NCBI RefSeq assembly: GCF_022836935.1 | Contig: NZ_CP083239.1 | Span: forward strand, 930,001 to 994,000 | Source: Ancylobacter polymorphus | Lineage (GTDB): Bacteria; Pseudomonadota; Alphaproteobacteria; Rhizobiales; Xanthobacteraceae | Direction of reading: 5' to 3' | Length of the DNA: 64,000 bases | Part shown: piece after piece, positions 30,476 to 39,533 of the stretch | Layout: each line of letters opens with the position of its first letter | Numbering within the stretch: the stretch's first letter is position 1 | The notes under the pieces: model-generated | Told to the model about the DNA's origin: nothing | Seen by the model: the letters and a program-made list of their open reading frames with translations, nothing else | The model's database searches: none | Translations under genes and position numbers: made by a program

Positions 30476-31255
30476 TCAGGCGGCGCCCATCTCGTCCAGC
30501 GCCATCGGCGATTCCGGCAGCACCTGGCCGCCATCGATCACCATGCCCTGCCCGGTGATGTAGCCGGCTTCCTCGCTGGCGAAGAACAGCGCCGCATTGG
30601 CGATGTCGAACACGCTGCCGAGCTTCTTCATGGGCACGCAGGCGGCGGTGGAGGCGATATAGGCCTCGCCCATGCCTTCCATGCCCTCGGTGAGGATGTT
30701 GCCGGGCATGACGGCGTTGACCGTGATGTTCCACGGCGCCAGCTCGATCGCCGCCGTGCGCATGAAGCCCATCTGCCCGGCCTTGGAAGCCCCGTAATGG
30801 GTCCAGCCGGGAAAGCCGGTGATCGGCCCGGTGATGGAGGAGGTGATGATGATGCGGCCCTTCTTCGCCGCCTTCATCGCCGGCAGCACGGCGGAGACGG
30901 AGAGGAAGGTGCCCTTGAGATTGGTGCCCATGACATGGTCGAAATCCTCGCCCGTCATGTCGCCGAGCTTGGCGGCGGGGAAGATGCCGGCATTGGCGCA
31001 CAGCACGTCGATGGCGCCGTAGCGCTCCAGGGCGGCGGCGGCCATCGCCGCCATGTCCTCGGCCTTGGTCACGTCGGCGGCGAAGCCGGAGGCGCGAGGG
31101 CCGATCTCGGCCGCGACCTTCTCGGCCTCGGCGAGCGAACGGCTGACCACCAGCACGTTCAGCCCGGCCTGGCCGAAACGCAGCGCGAGGCCGCGCCCGA
31201 TCCCCTTGCTGGCGCCTGTGACGATGACGGTCTTGCCTTCAAGCGAGGTAAACAT
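30476..31255 (-). CDS. Short-chain dehydrogenase/reductase (FabG-like)
   Basis: NAD(P)-dependent oxidoreductase of 259 residues. The cofactor motif is VTGASKGIGRGLA, the structural NAG is in LCANAGIF, and the catalytic Ser, Tyr and Lys are in TSSITG and HYGASKAGQ. The C-terminal VIDGGQVLPESP is SDR-typical. Often annotated as 3-oxoacyl-ACP reductase, but isolated from fatty-acid genes. It is divergent from the PotD-like binding protein, so it may belong to that catabolic locus. Substrate not determinable. Confidence 0.9.
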   Translation of the reverse strand: MFTSLEGKTVIVTGASKGIGRGLALRFGQAGLNVLVVSRSLAEAEKVAAEIGPRASGFAADVTKAEDMAAMAAAALERYGAIDVLCANAGIFPAAKLGDMTGEDFDHVMGTNLKGTFLSVSAVLPAMKAAKKGRIIITSSITGPITGFPGWTHYGASKAGQMGFMRTAAIELAPWNITVNAVMPGNILTEGMEGMGEAYIASTAACVPMKKLGSVFDIANAALFFASEEAGYITGQGMVIDGGQVLPESPMALDEMGAA

Positions 31256-31519
31256 GATGCGGCGGGTCCCGATGTTCTCTGGAGTTTATTATCCGGCAAA
31301 TGAAAATGCCGTCGGCTGGCATGCCTGCAAAACAGGCTGCCCTCCTTTTCATCAGGTTGGGCCGCAAATTTGGTGTTGTAAAGCCCAAATCCAGATGTTT
31401 AGGATCGCACACAGTCCAACATATCTACCACATCCGCCCAACACGGATGCCGCAGGACGAATGCCGAACGCATGCGCGGCCGCCCGACGTTCCGCGCCAA
31501 CAATCCAGGGGAATTCGAG
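31256..31519. promoter_or_regulatory. Divergent intergenic region between SDR and PotD-type operon
   Basis: A stretch of 264 non-coding bases, visibly less GC-rich than the flanking genes around 31280-31430. It must contain the promoter of the binding-protein operon and probably that of the SDR gene. The DeoR regulator encoded in this operon is the obvious candidate to act here. I could not assign a convincing operator or promoter pair. Confidence 0.5.
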
Positions 31520-32674
31520 ATGGCGCCTGTTTCGAGAAGGTCGGTACTGAAAGGCATGGGGGCGGGCTTCGGTGCGCTCGCCGCCGCCGGGCCGCTGTTC
31601 AACGCCAACAAGGCGTTCGCGGCGCGGGAGAAGGAGCTGAACATCCTGTGCTGGGAGGGCTACAATTCCGCCCAGGTGCTGGACCCGTTCCGCTCCAAGA
31701 CCGGGGCGACGGTGAAGGCGGAAAGCCTGACCAACGACCCCACCATGATCAACCGGCTGCGCGCCGGCGAAATCAACACCTGGGACCTGATCAACGTCAA
31801 CAATCCCTGGGCACGCAAGGTGATGCTGCCCGAAAAGCTGATCAAGCCGCTGCCCAAGGCCGAGTTCGAGCCCTATTTCGACAAGATGCTGCCGATGTTC
31901 AAGCCGCCCTATAAATGGGCGATGAGCGACAGCGGCACCGAGCTGATCGGCATGGCCCAGCGCTTCGGGCCCTATAGCTATGTGGTCAACACCGACAAGA
32001 TCTCCCGCAAGACGGCGGAAGACACCGGCTGGGACCTGTTCAACGACCCCGCACTCGCCGGCAAATACGGCATTCTCGAATCCGACGACTGGAACGTCTT
32101 CAACATCTTCATCATCGCCGGCATCGACCCGTTCAAGACCCACACGCCGGACGAGTTCGCCAAGTTCGAGGAAACCGCCAAGCGCGTCTTCAAGGGCGCC
32201 AAGCTGATCGGCGACATCGCTTCGATGAACCAGGCGCTGATCTCGGGCGAGATCGACCTGCACATGACCGGCGGCACCTATTCCGTCTCGCCGGCCCGCG
32301 CCGACGGCCACCCGAACCTGCGCGGCATCACCCCGCTGAAGGGCCCGCTGCCCGGCGGCAAGGGTGGCATCGCCTGGATCGAGATCACCTCCACGGTGAA
32401 TAACCCGAACCTGTCGCCGCTGGCGCTCGAATTCCTGAAATATGTGCAGGCGCCGGATGTCGCCCACACCGTCGCCTTCGCCGAAGGCACGTTCAACCCG
32501 GTGGCGCAGATGGGCAACAAGGCGTGCTTCGAGCTGTTCACCAAGGACGAGCTCGACGCCATTCAGTGGGACAGCCTGGACGAGGAAATGGCGCGCTCGG
32601 TCGAATACGACATCGTGCCGGATTACGACAAGGCGCTCGACCTGATGAACGCCGCCAAGCGCCTGCGGGGCTGA
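31520..32674 (+). CDS. PotD-like periplasmic binding protein with Tat signal
   Basis: Receptor of a spermidine/putrescine-type (POPT family) ABC importer, 384 residues. The N-terminus SRRSVLKGMGAGFGALAAAG is a twin-arginine signal, cleaved near AFA-AR. The mature part begins with the family-typical LNILCWEGYNSAQVL. TNDPTMINRLRAGEINTWDL and WIEITSTVNNPN are also PotD-like. The ATG at 31520 follows AGGGGAATTCGAG. Linkage to an APH-fold kinase and a PLP phospholyase-like enzyme suggests an amino-alcohol or related amine as ligand rather than a classical polyamine; this is inference. Confidence 0.9.
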   Translation: MAPVSRRSVLKGMGAGFGALAAAGPLFNANKAFAAREKELNILCWEGYNSAQVLDPFRSKTGATVKAESLTNDPTMINRLRAGEINTWDLINVNNPWARKVMLPEKLIKPLPKAEFEPYFDKMLPMFKPPYKWAMSDSGTELIGMAQRFGPYSYVVNTDKISRKTAEDTGWDLFNDPALAGKYGILESDDWNVFNIFIIAGIDPFKTHTPDEFAKFEETAKRVFKGAKLIGDIASMNQALISGEIDLHMTGGTYSVSPARADGHPNLRGITPLKGPLPGGKGGIAWIEITSTVNNPNLSPLALEFLKYVQAPDVAHTVAFAEGTFNPVAQMGNKACFELFTKDELDAIQWDSLDEEMARSVEYDIVPDYDKALDLMNAAKRLRG

Positions 32675-32708
32675 GGCCGCGCCAACCTGCGTCCTTCGCC
32701 TCATCCTG

Positions 32709-32799
32709 CCCTCATGGCCGGGCTTGACCCGGCCACCCAGCGGCGACGCCGTGCGACGGCGGAACATCTGGGTCCCCGGGTCAAGCCCGGGGATGAGGG
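32709..32799. repeat. REP-like inverted repeat downstream of PotD-type gene
   Basis: Left half 32709-32740 (CCCTCATGGCCGGGCTTGACCC region) and right half 32768-32799 (CCGGGTCAAGCCCGGGGATGAGG region) are imperfect inverted copies. Each half also has an internal stem (GGCCGGG-CTTGA-CCCGGCC, CCCCGGG-TCAAG-CCCGGGG). This architecture matches intergenic palindromic units common in Rhizobiales genomes. Lies between the binding protein and its ATPase. Confidence 0.75.
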
Positions 32800-32856
32800 A
32801 CGGGTAGGAACGATCGACATCCTCGACCATCTGCGGCGATCGCCCGCCTCCGGCCC

Positions 32857-33978
32857 ATGACGGAAGACCTGATGCTCCAGACCCTGCCGGCCGACGCCCT
32901 GAGCGCCGAACTGCCGAAACCGATCCTCCAATTGGTCGGCATCCGCAAGACCTTCGGTGCCTTCACCGCCGTCGAGAACATCGATCTCGATGTGCGCGAG
33001 GGCGAGTTCCTCACCATTGTCGGCCCCTCCGGCTCGGGCAAGACCACGCTGTTGCGCATGCTCGCCGGCATGGACACGCCGAGCGAGGGCAACATCACCC
33101 TGCACGGTAAGCTCATCAACGATGTGCCGCCGAACAAGCGGCCGACCTGCCTCGTCTTCCAGTCGCTGGCGCTGTTCCCGCACAAGAGCGTGGGCGAGAA
33201 CATCGCCTTCCCGCTCAAGGTGAAGGGCGTGGATGCGGCCGCCCGCAAGGCGCGGGCGCTGGAGCTGATGCGCATCGTCCGCCTGCCGGAGAGCTATTTC
33301 GACAAGAACGTGATGAAGTGCTCGGGCGGCGAGCGCCAGCGTGTCGCCCTCGCCCGGGCCCTGGCCTATGACCCGGAAGTGCTGTTCTTCGACGAGCCGC
33401 TCTCGGCCATCGACTACAAGCTGAAGAAGACGCTGGAGAAGGAACTGAAGGACCTGCACCGGGAGACCGGCAAGACCTTCATCTACATCACCCATTCGCT
33501 GGAAGAGGCGATGGTGATGAGTGACCGCATCGGCGTGATGCGCGCCGGCCGGCTGGTGCAGGTGGGCACGCCGGAAGAAATCTATGGCGCGCCGGTCGAC
33601 CGCTTCGTCTGTGAATTCGTCGGCGAGGTGAACACGCTGAAGGTGAAGCGCGCGGCGGATGGCAGCTGGCAGGGCGTCGATGTGCCGGGCACCTTCACGC
33701 TCGCGCCCCCGCGCAGCGGGGCGGTGCTGGACGAAGCCTTCGTGGTGGTGCGCCCGGAATTCATGCGCATTCTCGGCCCGGGCGAGAGCGCCGACAACCG
33801 GCTGGGCGGCGTGGTCTATAACGAATATTCGCTCGGCTCGCGCATCCAGTATCAGGTGCGCGTCGGGGCCAAGGTGATGCTGGTCGAGCTCTCCCGCGGG
33901 CGCGCTTTGCCCGCCAGCCTCGACCGCCAGGTGACGCTCGGCTGGGACGCCGCCGACGCCTTCACGCTGGAGGGCTGA
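32857..33978 (+). CDS. PotA-like ABC importer ATPase
   Basis: ATPase of the POPT-type importer, 373 residues. Walker A is GPSGSGKTT, Q-loop VFQSLALFP, the signature CSGGERQR (Cys for Leu and Glu for Gln, a tolerated variant), Walker B LFFDEPLSAIDYKL, and the switch histidine is in YITHSLEEA. A C-terminal TOBE region follows (VVRPEFMRILGPGE). The start at 32857 was taken; an in-frame ATG five codons later is possible. It lies three bases before the first permease gene. Confidence 0.93.
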   Translation: MTEDLMLQTLPADALSAELPKPILQLVGIRKTFGAFTAVENIDLDVREGEFLTIVGPSGSGKTTLLRMLAGMDTPSEGNITLHGKLINDVPPNKRPTCLVFQSLALFPHKSVGENIAFPLKVKGVDAAARKARALELMRIVRLPESYFDKNVMKCSGGERQRVALARALAYDPEVLFFDEPLSAIDYKLKKTLEKELKDLHRETGKTFIYITHSLEEAMVMSDRIGVMRAGRLVQVGTPEEIYGAPVDRFVCEFVGEVNTLKVKRAADGSWQGVDVPGTFTLAPPRSGAVLDEAFVVVRPEFMRILGPGESADNRLGGVVYNEYSLGSRIQYQVRVGAKVMLVELSRGRALPASLDRQVTLGWDAADAFTLEG

Positions 33979-33980
33979 GC

Positions 33981-34898
33981 ATGGCCGACCTCGCCCTCGC
34001 CCCCGCGCCGGGGGCCGCCGCCGAAAGCGCCCGCCAGTTGCGCCATGCGCGGATGCTCTCCGTCGGCGCGCGCTGCGCGCTCCCGGTGGCGATCCTGCTC
34101 GGCATCGGCTTTCTCGCGCCGCTGGTGGCGATCTTCGGCTATGCCTTCGCCACGCCGCGCAGCTTCGATGTGTTCACCAGCTTCACCCTGGCGAATTTCG
34201 CCACGCTGTTCGACCCCTCCAACACGGTGTGGCTGTCCTTCCTGTGGTCCTGCGGGCTGGCCCTGCTCACCGTGGCGATCCTCGCCGTCATCGCCTACCC
34301 CATCGCCTATGGGCTCAACATGGTGTTCGGCCGCTGGTCGGCGCTGATCAGCGTGCTGTTCGTGTTCCCGCTCTTCGTCTCGGAGAATGTGCGGCTCTAT
34401 GGCTGGGTGCTGTTCTTCATCAAGAACGGCGTGCTCGACGGCACGCTGAAATGGCTCGGCCTCTCCGGCGGGCCGGAAGTGCTGTACACGCCGGGCGTCA
34501 CCCTGTTCGGCATGGTCTACACCTATCTGCCCTTCATGCTGTTTCCGATGACGCTCGGCCTCGCCCTGGTGCCGCGCGACCTCGTGGACGCGGCGCGCGA
34601 CCTCGGCGCCGGGCGACTGTTCATCTGGCGCGAGATCGAACTGCCGCTGGCGATGCCGGGCATTCTCATCGGCATGCTGCTCACCTTCGTGCTCGCCATC
34701 GGCGCCACGGCGGAAGCGAAGATCCTCGGCGGCCAGTCGATCATCGTCATCTCGCACGATATCGAAATCGCCTTCACCTATTCGCAGAACTGGCCGCTCG
34801 GCTCGGCGCTCGCGGTGGTCGTCACCTTCTTCATCGGTGCGCTGACCCTGTTCGCCTTGTCGAAGCTCGATCTCGACCGCATGCTGGGGAGGCGCTGA
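33981..34898 (+). CDS. PotB-like ABC importer permease
   Basis: Membrane subunit of 305 residues with six helices, the first near residues 35-57. The EAA-type docking loop is in RDLVDAARDLGAGRLFIWREI. It is followed after three bases by the second permease gene. Together with the PotD-like, PotA-like and PotC-like products it forms a complete importer. Confidence 0.92.
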   Translation: MADLALAPAPGAAAESARQLRHARMLSVGARCALPVAILLGIGFLAPLVAIFGYAFATPRSFDVFTSFTLANFATLFDPSNTVWLSFLWSCGLALLTVAILAVIAYPIAYGLNMVFGRWSALISVLFVFPLFVSENVRLYGWVLFFIKNGVLDGTLKWLGLSGGPEVLYTPGVTLFGMVYTYLPFMLFPMTLGLALVPRDLVDAARDLGAGRLFIWREIELPLAMPGILIGMLLTFVLAIGATAEAKILGGQSIIVISHDIEIAFTYSQNWPLGSALAVVVTFFIGALTLFALSKLDLDRMLGRR

Positions 34899-34901
34899 GC
34901 C

Positions 34902-35696
34902 ATGGGCCACAGGCGCACCAATGCCGCGATCTGGGCGTGGACCTTGTTCGTCCTCGTCGCGATCTACCTGCCCATCATTTGCGGGGCGCTGGCGAGCTTC
35001 AACAAGAGCCGGTATTTCGGCTTTCCCATCAAAACCTACTCGACCGAATGGTGGCAGAAGACGCTGGATTCGATCGAGATCGGCATGATCGTGAAGACCT
35101 CGATCGCGATCGCGCTGCTGGTGACGGTGTTCTCCGTCGTCATCGCCACTTTCGGCGCGCTCGCCTTCGCGCGCTATGAGTGGAAGGGGCGCAAGCTCTA
35201 CCAGAAGCTAATCCTGCTGCCGATCTTCTTCCCCCAGCCGGTGCTGGGGCTGGCCATGCTGCTCGGCTTCAACGCGGTGGGCATCCAGACCAGTTGGATG
35301 ACGGCGGTGTTCGCCCACATGATCTGGATCGTGCCCGTGGTGACGCTGGTCATCGCCATTCAGGTCTATGGCTTCGACCCGTCGCTGGAAGAAGCGGCCT
35401 ATGATCTCGGCTGCTCGCGCACCCAGGTGTTCCGCGAGGTGACGCTGCCGCTGCTGTGGCCGGGCATCTGGTCCGGCATGCTGTTCGCCTTCCTGCTGTC
35501 CTGGAGCAATTTCCCGCTCTCGCTCTACACAACGGGTGCCGACTCGACGATTCCCGAATGGCTCTACGCCAAGATGGTGGCCGGCTACACGCCGATGGTG
35601 CCGGCGCTCGGCACCATGGCGACGCTGGGCGCGGCCTGCCTGCTGCTGGCCGGGGGGCTGATCGGCATCCTGCTGCGGCGGCGGGCGGCGGCATGA
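34902..35696 (+). CDS. PotC-like ABC importer permease
   Basis: Membrane subunit of 264 residues. The first helix (WTLFVLVAIYLPIICGAL) and SFNKSRYFGFPIKTYSTEWW are PotC-like. The docking loop is SLEEAAYDLGCSRTQVFREV. Its stop codon overlaps the start of the DeoR regulator gene as ATGA, so the regulator is co-translated with the transporter. Confidence 0.92.
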   Translation: MGHRRTNAAIWAWTLFVLVAIYLPIICGALASFNKSRYFGFPIKTYSTEWWQKTLDSIEIGMIVKTSIAIALLVTVFSVVIATFGALAFARYEWKGRKLYQKLILLPIFFPQPVLGLAMLLGFNAVGIQTSWMTAVFAHMIWIVPVVTLVIAIQVYGFDPSLEEAAYDLGCSRTQVFREVTLPLLWPGIWSGMLFAFLLSWSNFPLSLYTTGADSTIPEWLYAKMVAGYTPMVPALGTMATLGAACLLLAGGLIGILLRRRAAA

Positions 35697-36520
35697 ACGG
35701 CGCCGCACCGAAGGACAGCGACGCCCCTCTCGCACGGGCGGAGCGCCGGCCGCCGCGCCTCGACAAGGCGGCGCGGCAGGCGCGCATCCTTGCCGAAATG
35801 CGCGCCTCGGCCTCGGCGCGCGTCGGCGACCTCGCCACCGAGCTCAACGTCTCGACGGAAACGATCCGCCGCGACCTGTTCGAGCTCGGCGAGAAAGGGC
35901 TGATCAACCGCACCTATGGCGGCGCGGTGCGGCCCCTGGCGTCCGAACCTTCCGTCACCGAGCGGCACGGGCTGATGGTGGCGCAGCGCGAGGCCATCGC
36001 CGCCGCCACGGTGAAGCTGATCGCCCCGAAGGAGGTGATCGCCATCGGCGCCGGCGCCACCACGACCCATGTCGCCCGCCGCATGGCCGCCGCCTGCCGC
36101 GACCTCACCGTCATCACCCATTCCTTCTCGGTGGCGACGGTGGTCTCCGCCAACCCGACCATCGAGGTCATCATGTGCCCCGGCCGCTACAATGCGCGCG
36201 AGGGCATGATGGTGGGGGTCGAGACCGGCGAGTTCCTGCAGAACTACAATGTGAACCGCGCCATTCTCGGCATATCCGGCATCACCACCGACGGCCTCGC
36301 CGATGCCGAGCCGGATGCCGCCTATGTCTACCGCGCCATGATGAACCGGGCGGCGCAGACCATCATCGTTTCCGACCACCAGAAATTCGACGTGCCCTCG
36401 CTCGCCATCTGGGCCCGCATTCCCGACATCCAGCATCTCGTCACCGACCGCGCGCCCGAAGGCGCGGTGGCGCGGGCGCTGGGGCGGGCGCGGGTCGAGA
36501 TCACTGTTGCCGAGACGTAA
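35693..36520 (+). CDS. DeoR-family transcriptional regulator within importer operon
   Basis: A 275-residue repressor-type regulator. The winged helix-turn-helix is at about residues 28-85 (DLATELNVSTETIRRDL, then RTYGGAVRP). The C-terminal DeoR sensor domain (AIGAGATTTHVARRM, then VIMCPGRYNAREGM) is a ribose-5-phosphate-isomerase-like fold that binds phosphorylated metabolites. That fits the adjacent kinase: its phosphorylated product is a plausible inducer. The ATG at 35693 overlaps the permease stop. Probably autoregulates this operon. Confidence 0.92.
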   Translation: MNGAAPKDSDAPLARAERRPPRLDKAARQARILAEMRASASARVGDLATELNVSTETIRRDLFELGEKGLINRTYGGAVRPLASEPSVTERHGLMVAQREAIAAATVKLIAPKEVIAIGAGATTTHVARRMAAACRDLTVITHSFSVATVVSANPTIEVIMCPGRYNAREGMMVGVETGEFLQNYNVNRAILGISGITTDGLADAEPDAAYVYRAMMNRAAQTIIVSDHQKFDVPSLAIWARIPDIQHLVTDRAPEGAVARALGRARVEITVAET

Positions 36521-36524
36521 AGCC

Positions 36525-37562
36525 ATGACCCAGCCGATCTATGACGCCGCCTTCCTCAGCCGCATCGAGAACGCCCTGCGCGCCGCCCTGCCGCGCTGGG
36601 GCCTCTCCGACGCGAGCGAGGTGCGGCTGCTCACCATTTCCGAGAACGCCACCTTCCGCGCCGAGGACCCGGCGACCGGGCGCGCGCTGGTGTTCCGCGT
36701 CCACCGGCCGGGTTATCACAGCCGCGCGGAGATCGAATCCGAACTCGCCTGGCTCACCGCTTTGGGGCGCGCGGGCGTGGTGGCGACGCTGACGCCGGTG
36801 CCGCAGGTCGACGGCGGGCTGATCGCCGATCTCGATGAGGACGGCACGTGCCGCCATGCCGTGGCGTTCGAGCTGCTGCCGGGGCGCGAGCCGGCGGAGG
36901 GCGACGACCTCGCCCGCTGGTACCGCGAGCTCGGCGCCATCAATGCCCGGCTGCACCTTCACGCCCGCGCCTGGCAGCGCCCCGAAGGCTTCACCCGCAA
37001 GCGCTGGGACTATGACGCCATGCTGGGCAAGGTGAAGCTGTGGGGCGACTGGCGCGCCGCGCCGGGCCTGACGGCCGAGGGCCGCGCCGTGCTGGAACGC
37101 ACCGACGCGGTGCTGCGCGACCTGCTGGACGATTACGGCACGGGCGACGCGCGTTTCGGCCTCGTCCATGCCGATATGCGGCTCGCCAATCTGCTGGTGG
37201 AGGGCGACACGCTCTCGGTGATCGACTTCGATGATTGCGGCTTCAGCTGGTATCTCTACGACTTCGCCTCTGCCGTGAGCTTCAGCGAGCACGAGCCCTA
37301 TATTCCGACGCTGCAGGCGGCGTGGATCGAGGGCTATCGCACCGTCGCGCCGCTGGCCGAGGAGGAATGCGCGCTGCTGCCGGTGTTCATCATGCTGCGC
37401 CGGCTGCTGCTCACCGCCTGGATCGCCTCGCATGCGGAAACCCCGACCGCGCAGGCGCTGGGCGACGGCTATACCCATGGCACGGTGGACCTCGCCCGCG
37501 GCTTTCTCGCCACTTATGACGCGCGGCAGCCACGCGCCGTGGCCGGGAGGGCCGCATCATGA
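36525..37562 (+). CDS. APH-fold small-molecule kinase (amino-alcohol or hydroxylysine kinase-like)
   Basis: A 345-residue phosphotransferase of the aminoglycoside phosphotransferase/choline kinase fold. The catalytic loop is GLVHADMRLANLL and the metal aspartate is in VIDFDDCGF. It overlaps the following PLP-enzyme gene by four bases. In known systems an APH-type kinase (hydroxylysine kinase or ethanolamine kinase) makes the phosphate ester that an AGXT2L-type phospholyase then eliminates. I infer the same logic here; the substrate is unknown. The ATG at 36525 lies 4 bases after the regulator stop. Confidence 0.85.
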   Translation: MTQPIYDAAFLSRIENALRAALPRWGLSDASEVRLLTISENATFRAEDPATGRALVFRVHRPGYHSRAEIESELAWLTALGRAGVVATLTPVPQVDGGLIADLDEDGTCRHAVAFELLPGREPAEGDDLARWYRELGAINARLHLHARAWQRPEGFTRKRWDYDAMLGKVKLWGDWRAAPGLTAEGRAVLERTDAVLRDLLDDYGTGDARFGLVHADMRLANLLVEGDTLSVIDFDDCGFSWYLYDFASAVSFSEHEPYIPTLQAAWIEGYRTVAPLAEEECALLPVFIMLRRLLLTAWIASHAETPTAQALGDGYTHGTVDLARGFLATYDARQPRAVAGRAAS

Positions 37563-38884
37563 CGCGGGCGAACGCGCAGCCGGAACGGCAGATTCTCGAC
37601 CTCAACGCCTTCTCCGGCGCCACCGGCGCCATGGCGCCCGATGTCGCCGCGCTGGTGGAGCGGCGCCGCCGTGCCTTCGGTTCCGGCTCGGTGCTGTTCT
37701 ATGACGAGCCGCTGCGCATTCTGCGGGCGGAAGGCGCCACTATTCATGCGTCCGACGGGCGGGCCTATCTCGATTTCTACAATAACGTCCCCAGCGTCGG
37801 GCACTGCCACCCCAAGGTGGTGGAGGCGGTGCGGGCGCAGATCGGCAGCTTCAACACCCATTCGCGCTATCTGTTCGACGTGGCGCATGACTATGCGGAA
37901 AAGCTGCTCGCCACCTTCCCGGCCGCGCTCAGCAATGTGGTGCTGACCTGCACGGGGAGCGAGAGCAACGATCTGGCGCTGCGGCTGGCCCGCAAGGCGA
38001 GCGGCGCCGAGGGCATCATCGTCACCCGCGCCGCCTATCACGGCAACACCGCCACCGTCACCGAGGTCTCGCCCTCCTCCTACAAGACCGGCGCGCCGCC
38101 GCGCCATGTCCGTACCGTGCCCCCGCCCGACCCGGCGCTGTTCGGCAATGATGTGGCGCAGGGTTTCGCCGACGCGGTGAAGGCGGAGATCGCGGCGCTG
38201 AAGGCGGACGGCATCGGCTTCGCCGGGCTGCTGGTCGACACCATCTTCTCCTCGGACGGCGTCTATGCCGACCCGCCGGGCTTCCTGAAGGCGGCGGTGG
38301 AGGTGGCGCGCGCCGCCGGCGGGCTGTTCATCGCCGATGAGGTGCAGCCGGGCTTCGGGCGCACCGGCGCCGGCATGTGGGGCTTTTCCCGCCACCGGCT
38401 GGTGCCGGATATCGTCACTATGGGCAAGCCGATGGGCAATGGCTATCCCATCGCCGGCCTCGTCACCCGCCCGGAGATCCTCGACGCCTTCTGCGCCGAT
38501 TTCGGCTATTTCAACACCTTCGCCGGCAGCCCGGCGGCCTGCGCGGCCGGGCTCGCCGTGCTGGAGGCGATCGAGGAGGACGACCTCATCGCCAATGCGG
38601 CGCGGGTCGGGCGGCACCTCACCGCGCGGCTGACCCGGCTGCAGGCGCGCGCACCCATCACCGCCGTGCGCGGGGCGGGGCTTTATCTCGGCATCGAGTT
38701 CGGCACCGAAAAGGGGCCGGCGCCCGACCTCGCCAAGGCGCTGATCAACGGGCTGCGCGACCACGGCATCCTCATCGGCGCCGCCGGCCGCTACGGCAAT
38801 GTGCTGAAGATCCGCCCGCCGCTGTGCGTGACCACGGCGCATGCGGATGCGCTGGTCGACGCGCTGGAGGAGTTGCTGGCCTGA
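37559..38884 (+). CDS. Class III aminotransferase-fold PLP enzyme, probable phospholyase
   Basis: A 441-residue PLP-dependent enzyme. TCTGSESNDLALRLA is the phosphate-binding region, AAYHGNT the aromatic stacking segment, FIADEVQPGFGRTG holds the cofactor aspartate, and the Schiff-base lysine is in MGKPMGNGYP. This GKPMGNG-P form is the hallmark of ethanolamine-phosphate and phosphohydroxylysine phospholyases, whereas transaminases of the class usually have a different lysine context. A phospholyase would release phosphate, ammonia and an aldehyde from the kinase product. A transaminase role remains possible. Confidence 0.85.
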   Translation: MTRANAQPERQILDLNAFSGATGAMAPDVAALVERRRRAFGSGSVLFYDEPLRILRAEGATIHASDGRAYLDFYNNVPSVGHCHPKVVEAVRAQIGSFNTHSRYLFDVAHDYAEKLLATFPAALSNVVLTCTGSESNDLALRLARKASGAEGIIVTRAAYHGNTATVTEVSPSSYKTGAPPRHVRTVPPPDPALFGNDVAQGFADAVKAEIAALKADGIGFAGLLVDTIFSSDGVYADPPGFLKAAVEVARAAGGLFIADEVQPGFGRTGAGMWGFSRHRLVPDIVTMGKPMGNGYPIAGLVTRPEILDAFCADFGYFNTFAGSPAACAAGLAVLEAIEEDDLIANAARVGRHLTARLTRLQARAPITAVRGAGLYLGIEFGTEKGPAPDLAKALINGLRDHGILIGAAGRYGNVLKIRPPLCVTTAHADALVDALEELLA

Positions 38885-38894
38885 GAAGCCGGGA

Positions 38895-39533
38895 TCAGCC
38901 GAACAGCGCCAGCAGGTTTTCCAGCCGATCGATCTCAAGGTCGACCGCCTCGAAGCCGCCGCCGCTCGGGGTGTAGCCCACCACGAACAGCCCGGCCGCG
39001 CGGGCGGAAAGCGCACCGGAGCGGCTGTCTTCCACCGCCACCACGCTCTCCGGCGGCAGGCCGAGCCGGGCGCAGGCGCGGCGATAGGGCTCGGGATCGG
39101 GCTTGCCCGACGTCACATCGTTGAGGCTGAGCGAGAAGGCGATGGCGTCAGCAATGCCGAGCGCGGCGATGTTGGCGTCCACCACCGAGCGGCTGGAATT
39201 GGAGACGCAGGCCTGCGCCACGCCGCGCTTTGCCAGAGCGCGGATGGTGGCGACGGCGCCCGGCAGGGCGATGAGGCTGGCGCGGTTGTCGGTATAGTGC
39301 GTGTCGATCAGCGCCGCCCATTCGGCCTCGGTCACTTCGGCGGCGAGGCGCGGAGAGACGAGCTTCCACACATCGCCCATATGGATGCCGCGAAACGCCT
39401 GGTCCGGCAGGTCCGAGAGATCGCTGCCGAGCGCCCGGCAGGCGGCGAGCAGCGCGCGGTGGTGCAGCGGCTCGCTGTCGATCAGCGTGCCGTCAATGTC
39501 CCAGGCGACCGCCCTGAAGCGGGGCGCGCTCAT
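38895..39533 (-). CDS. HAD-superfamily phosphatase (beta-phosphoglucomutase-like)
   Basis: A 212-residue haloacid dehalogenase-type hydrolase. Motif I is AWDIDGTLIDSEP, motif II VSNSSRS, motif III lysine is in SGKPDPEPY and motif IV VEDSRSGALSARAAG, so all four catalytic motifs are intact. The cap domain is of the small alpha-helical type. Substrate unknown: a sugar phosphate is likely given the overlapping FGGY kinase gene (ATGA overlap). The ATG at 39533 was chosen; sequence upstream belongs to the kinase gene in another frame. Confidence 0.88.
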   Translation of the reverse strand: MSAPRFRAVAWDIDGTLIDSEPLHHRALLAACRALGSDLSDLPDQAFRGIHMGDVWKLVSPRLAAEVTEAEWAALIDTHYTDNRASLIALPGAVATIRALAKRGVAQACVSNSSRSVVDANIAALGIADAIAFSLSLNDVTSGKPDPEPYRRACARLGLPPESVVAVEDSRSGALSARAAGLFVVGYTPSGGGFEAVDLEIDRLENLLALFG

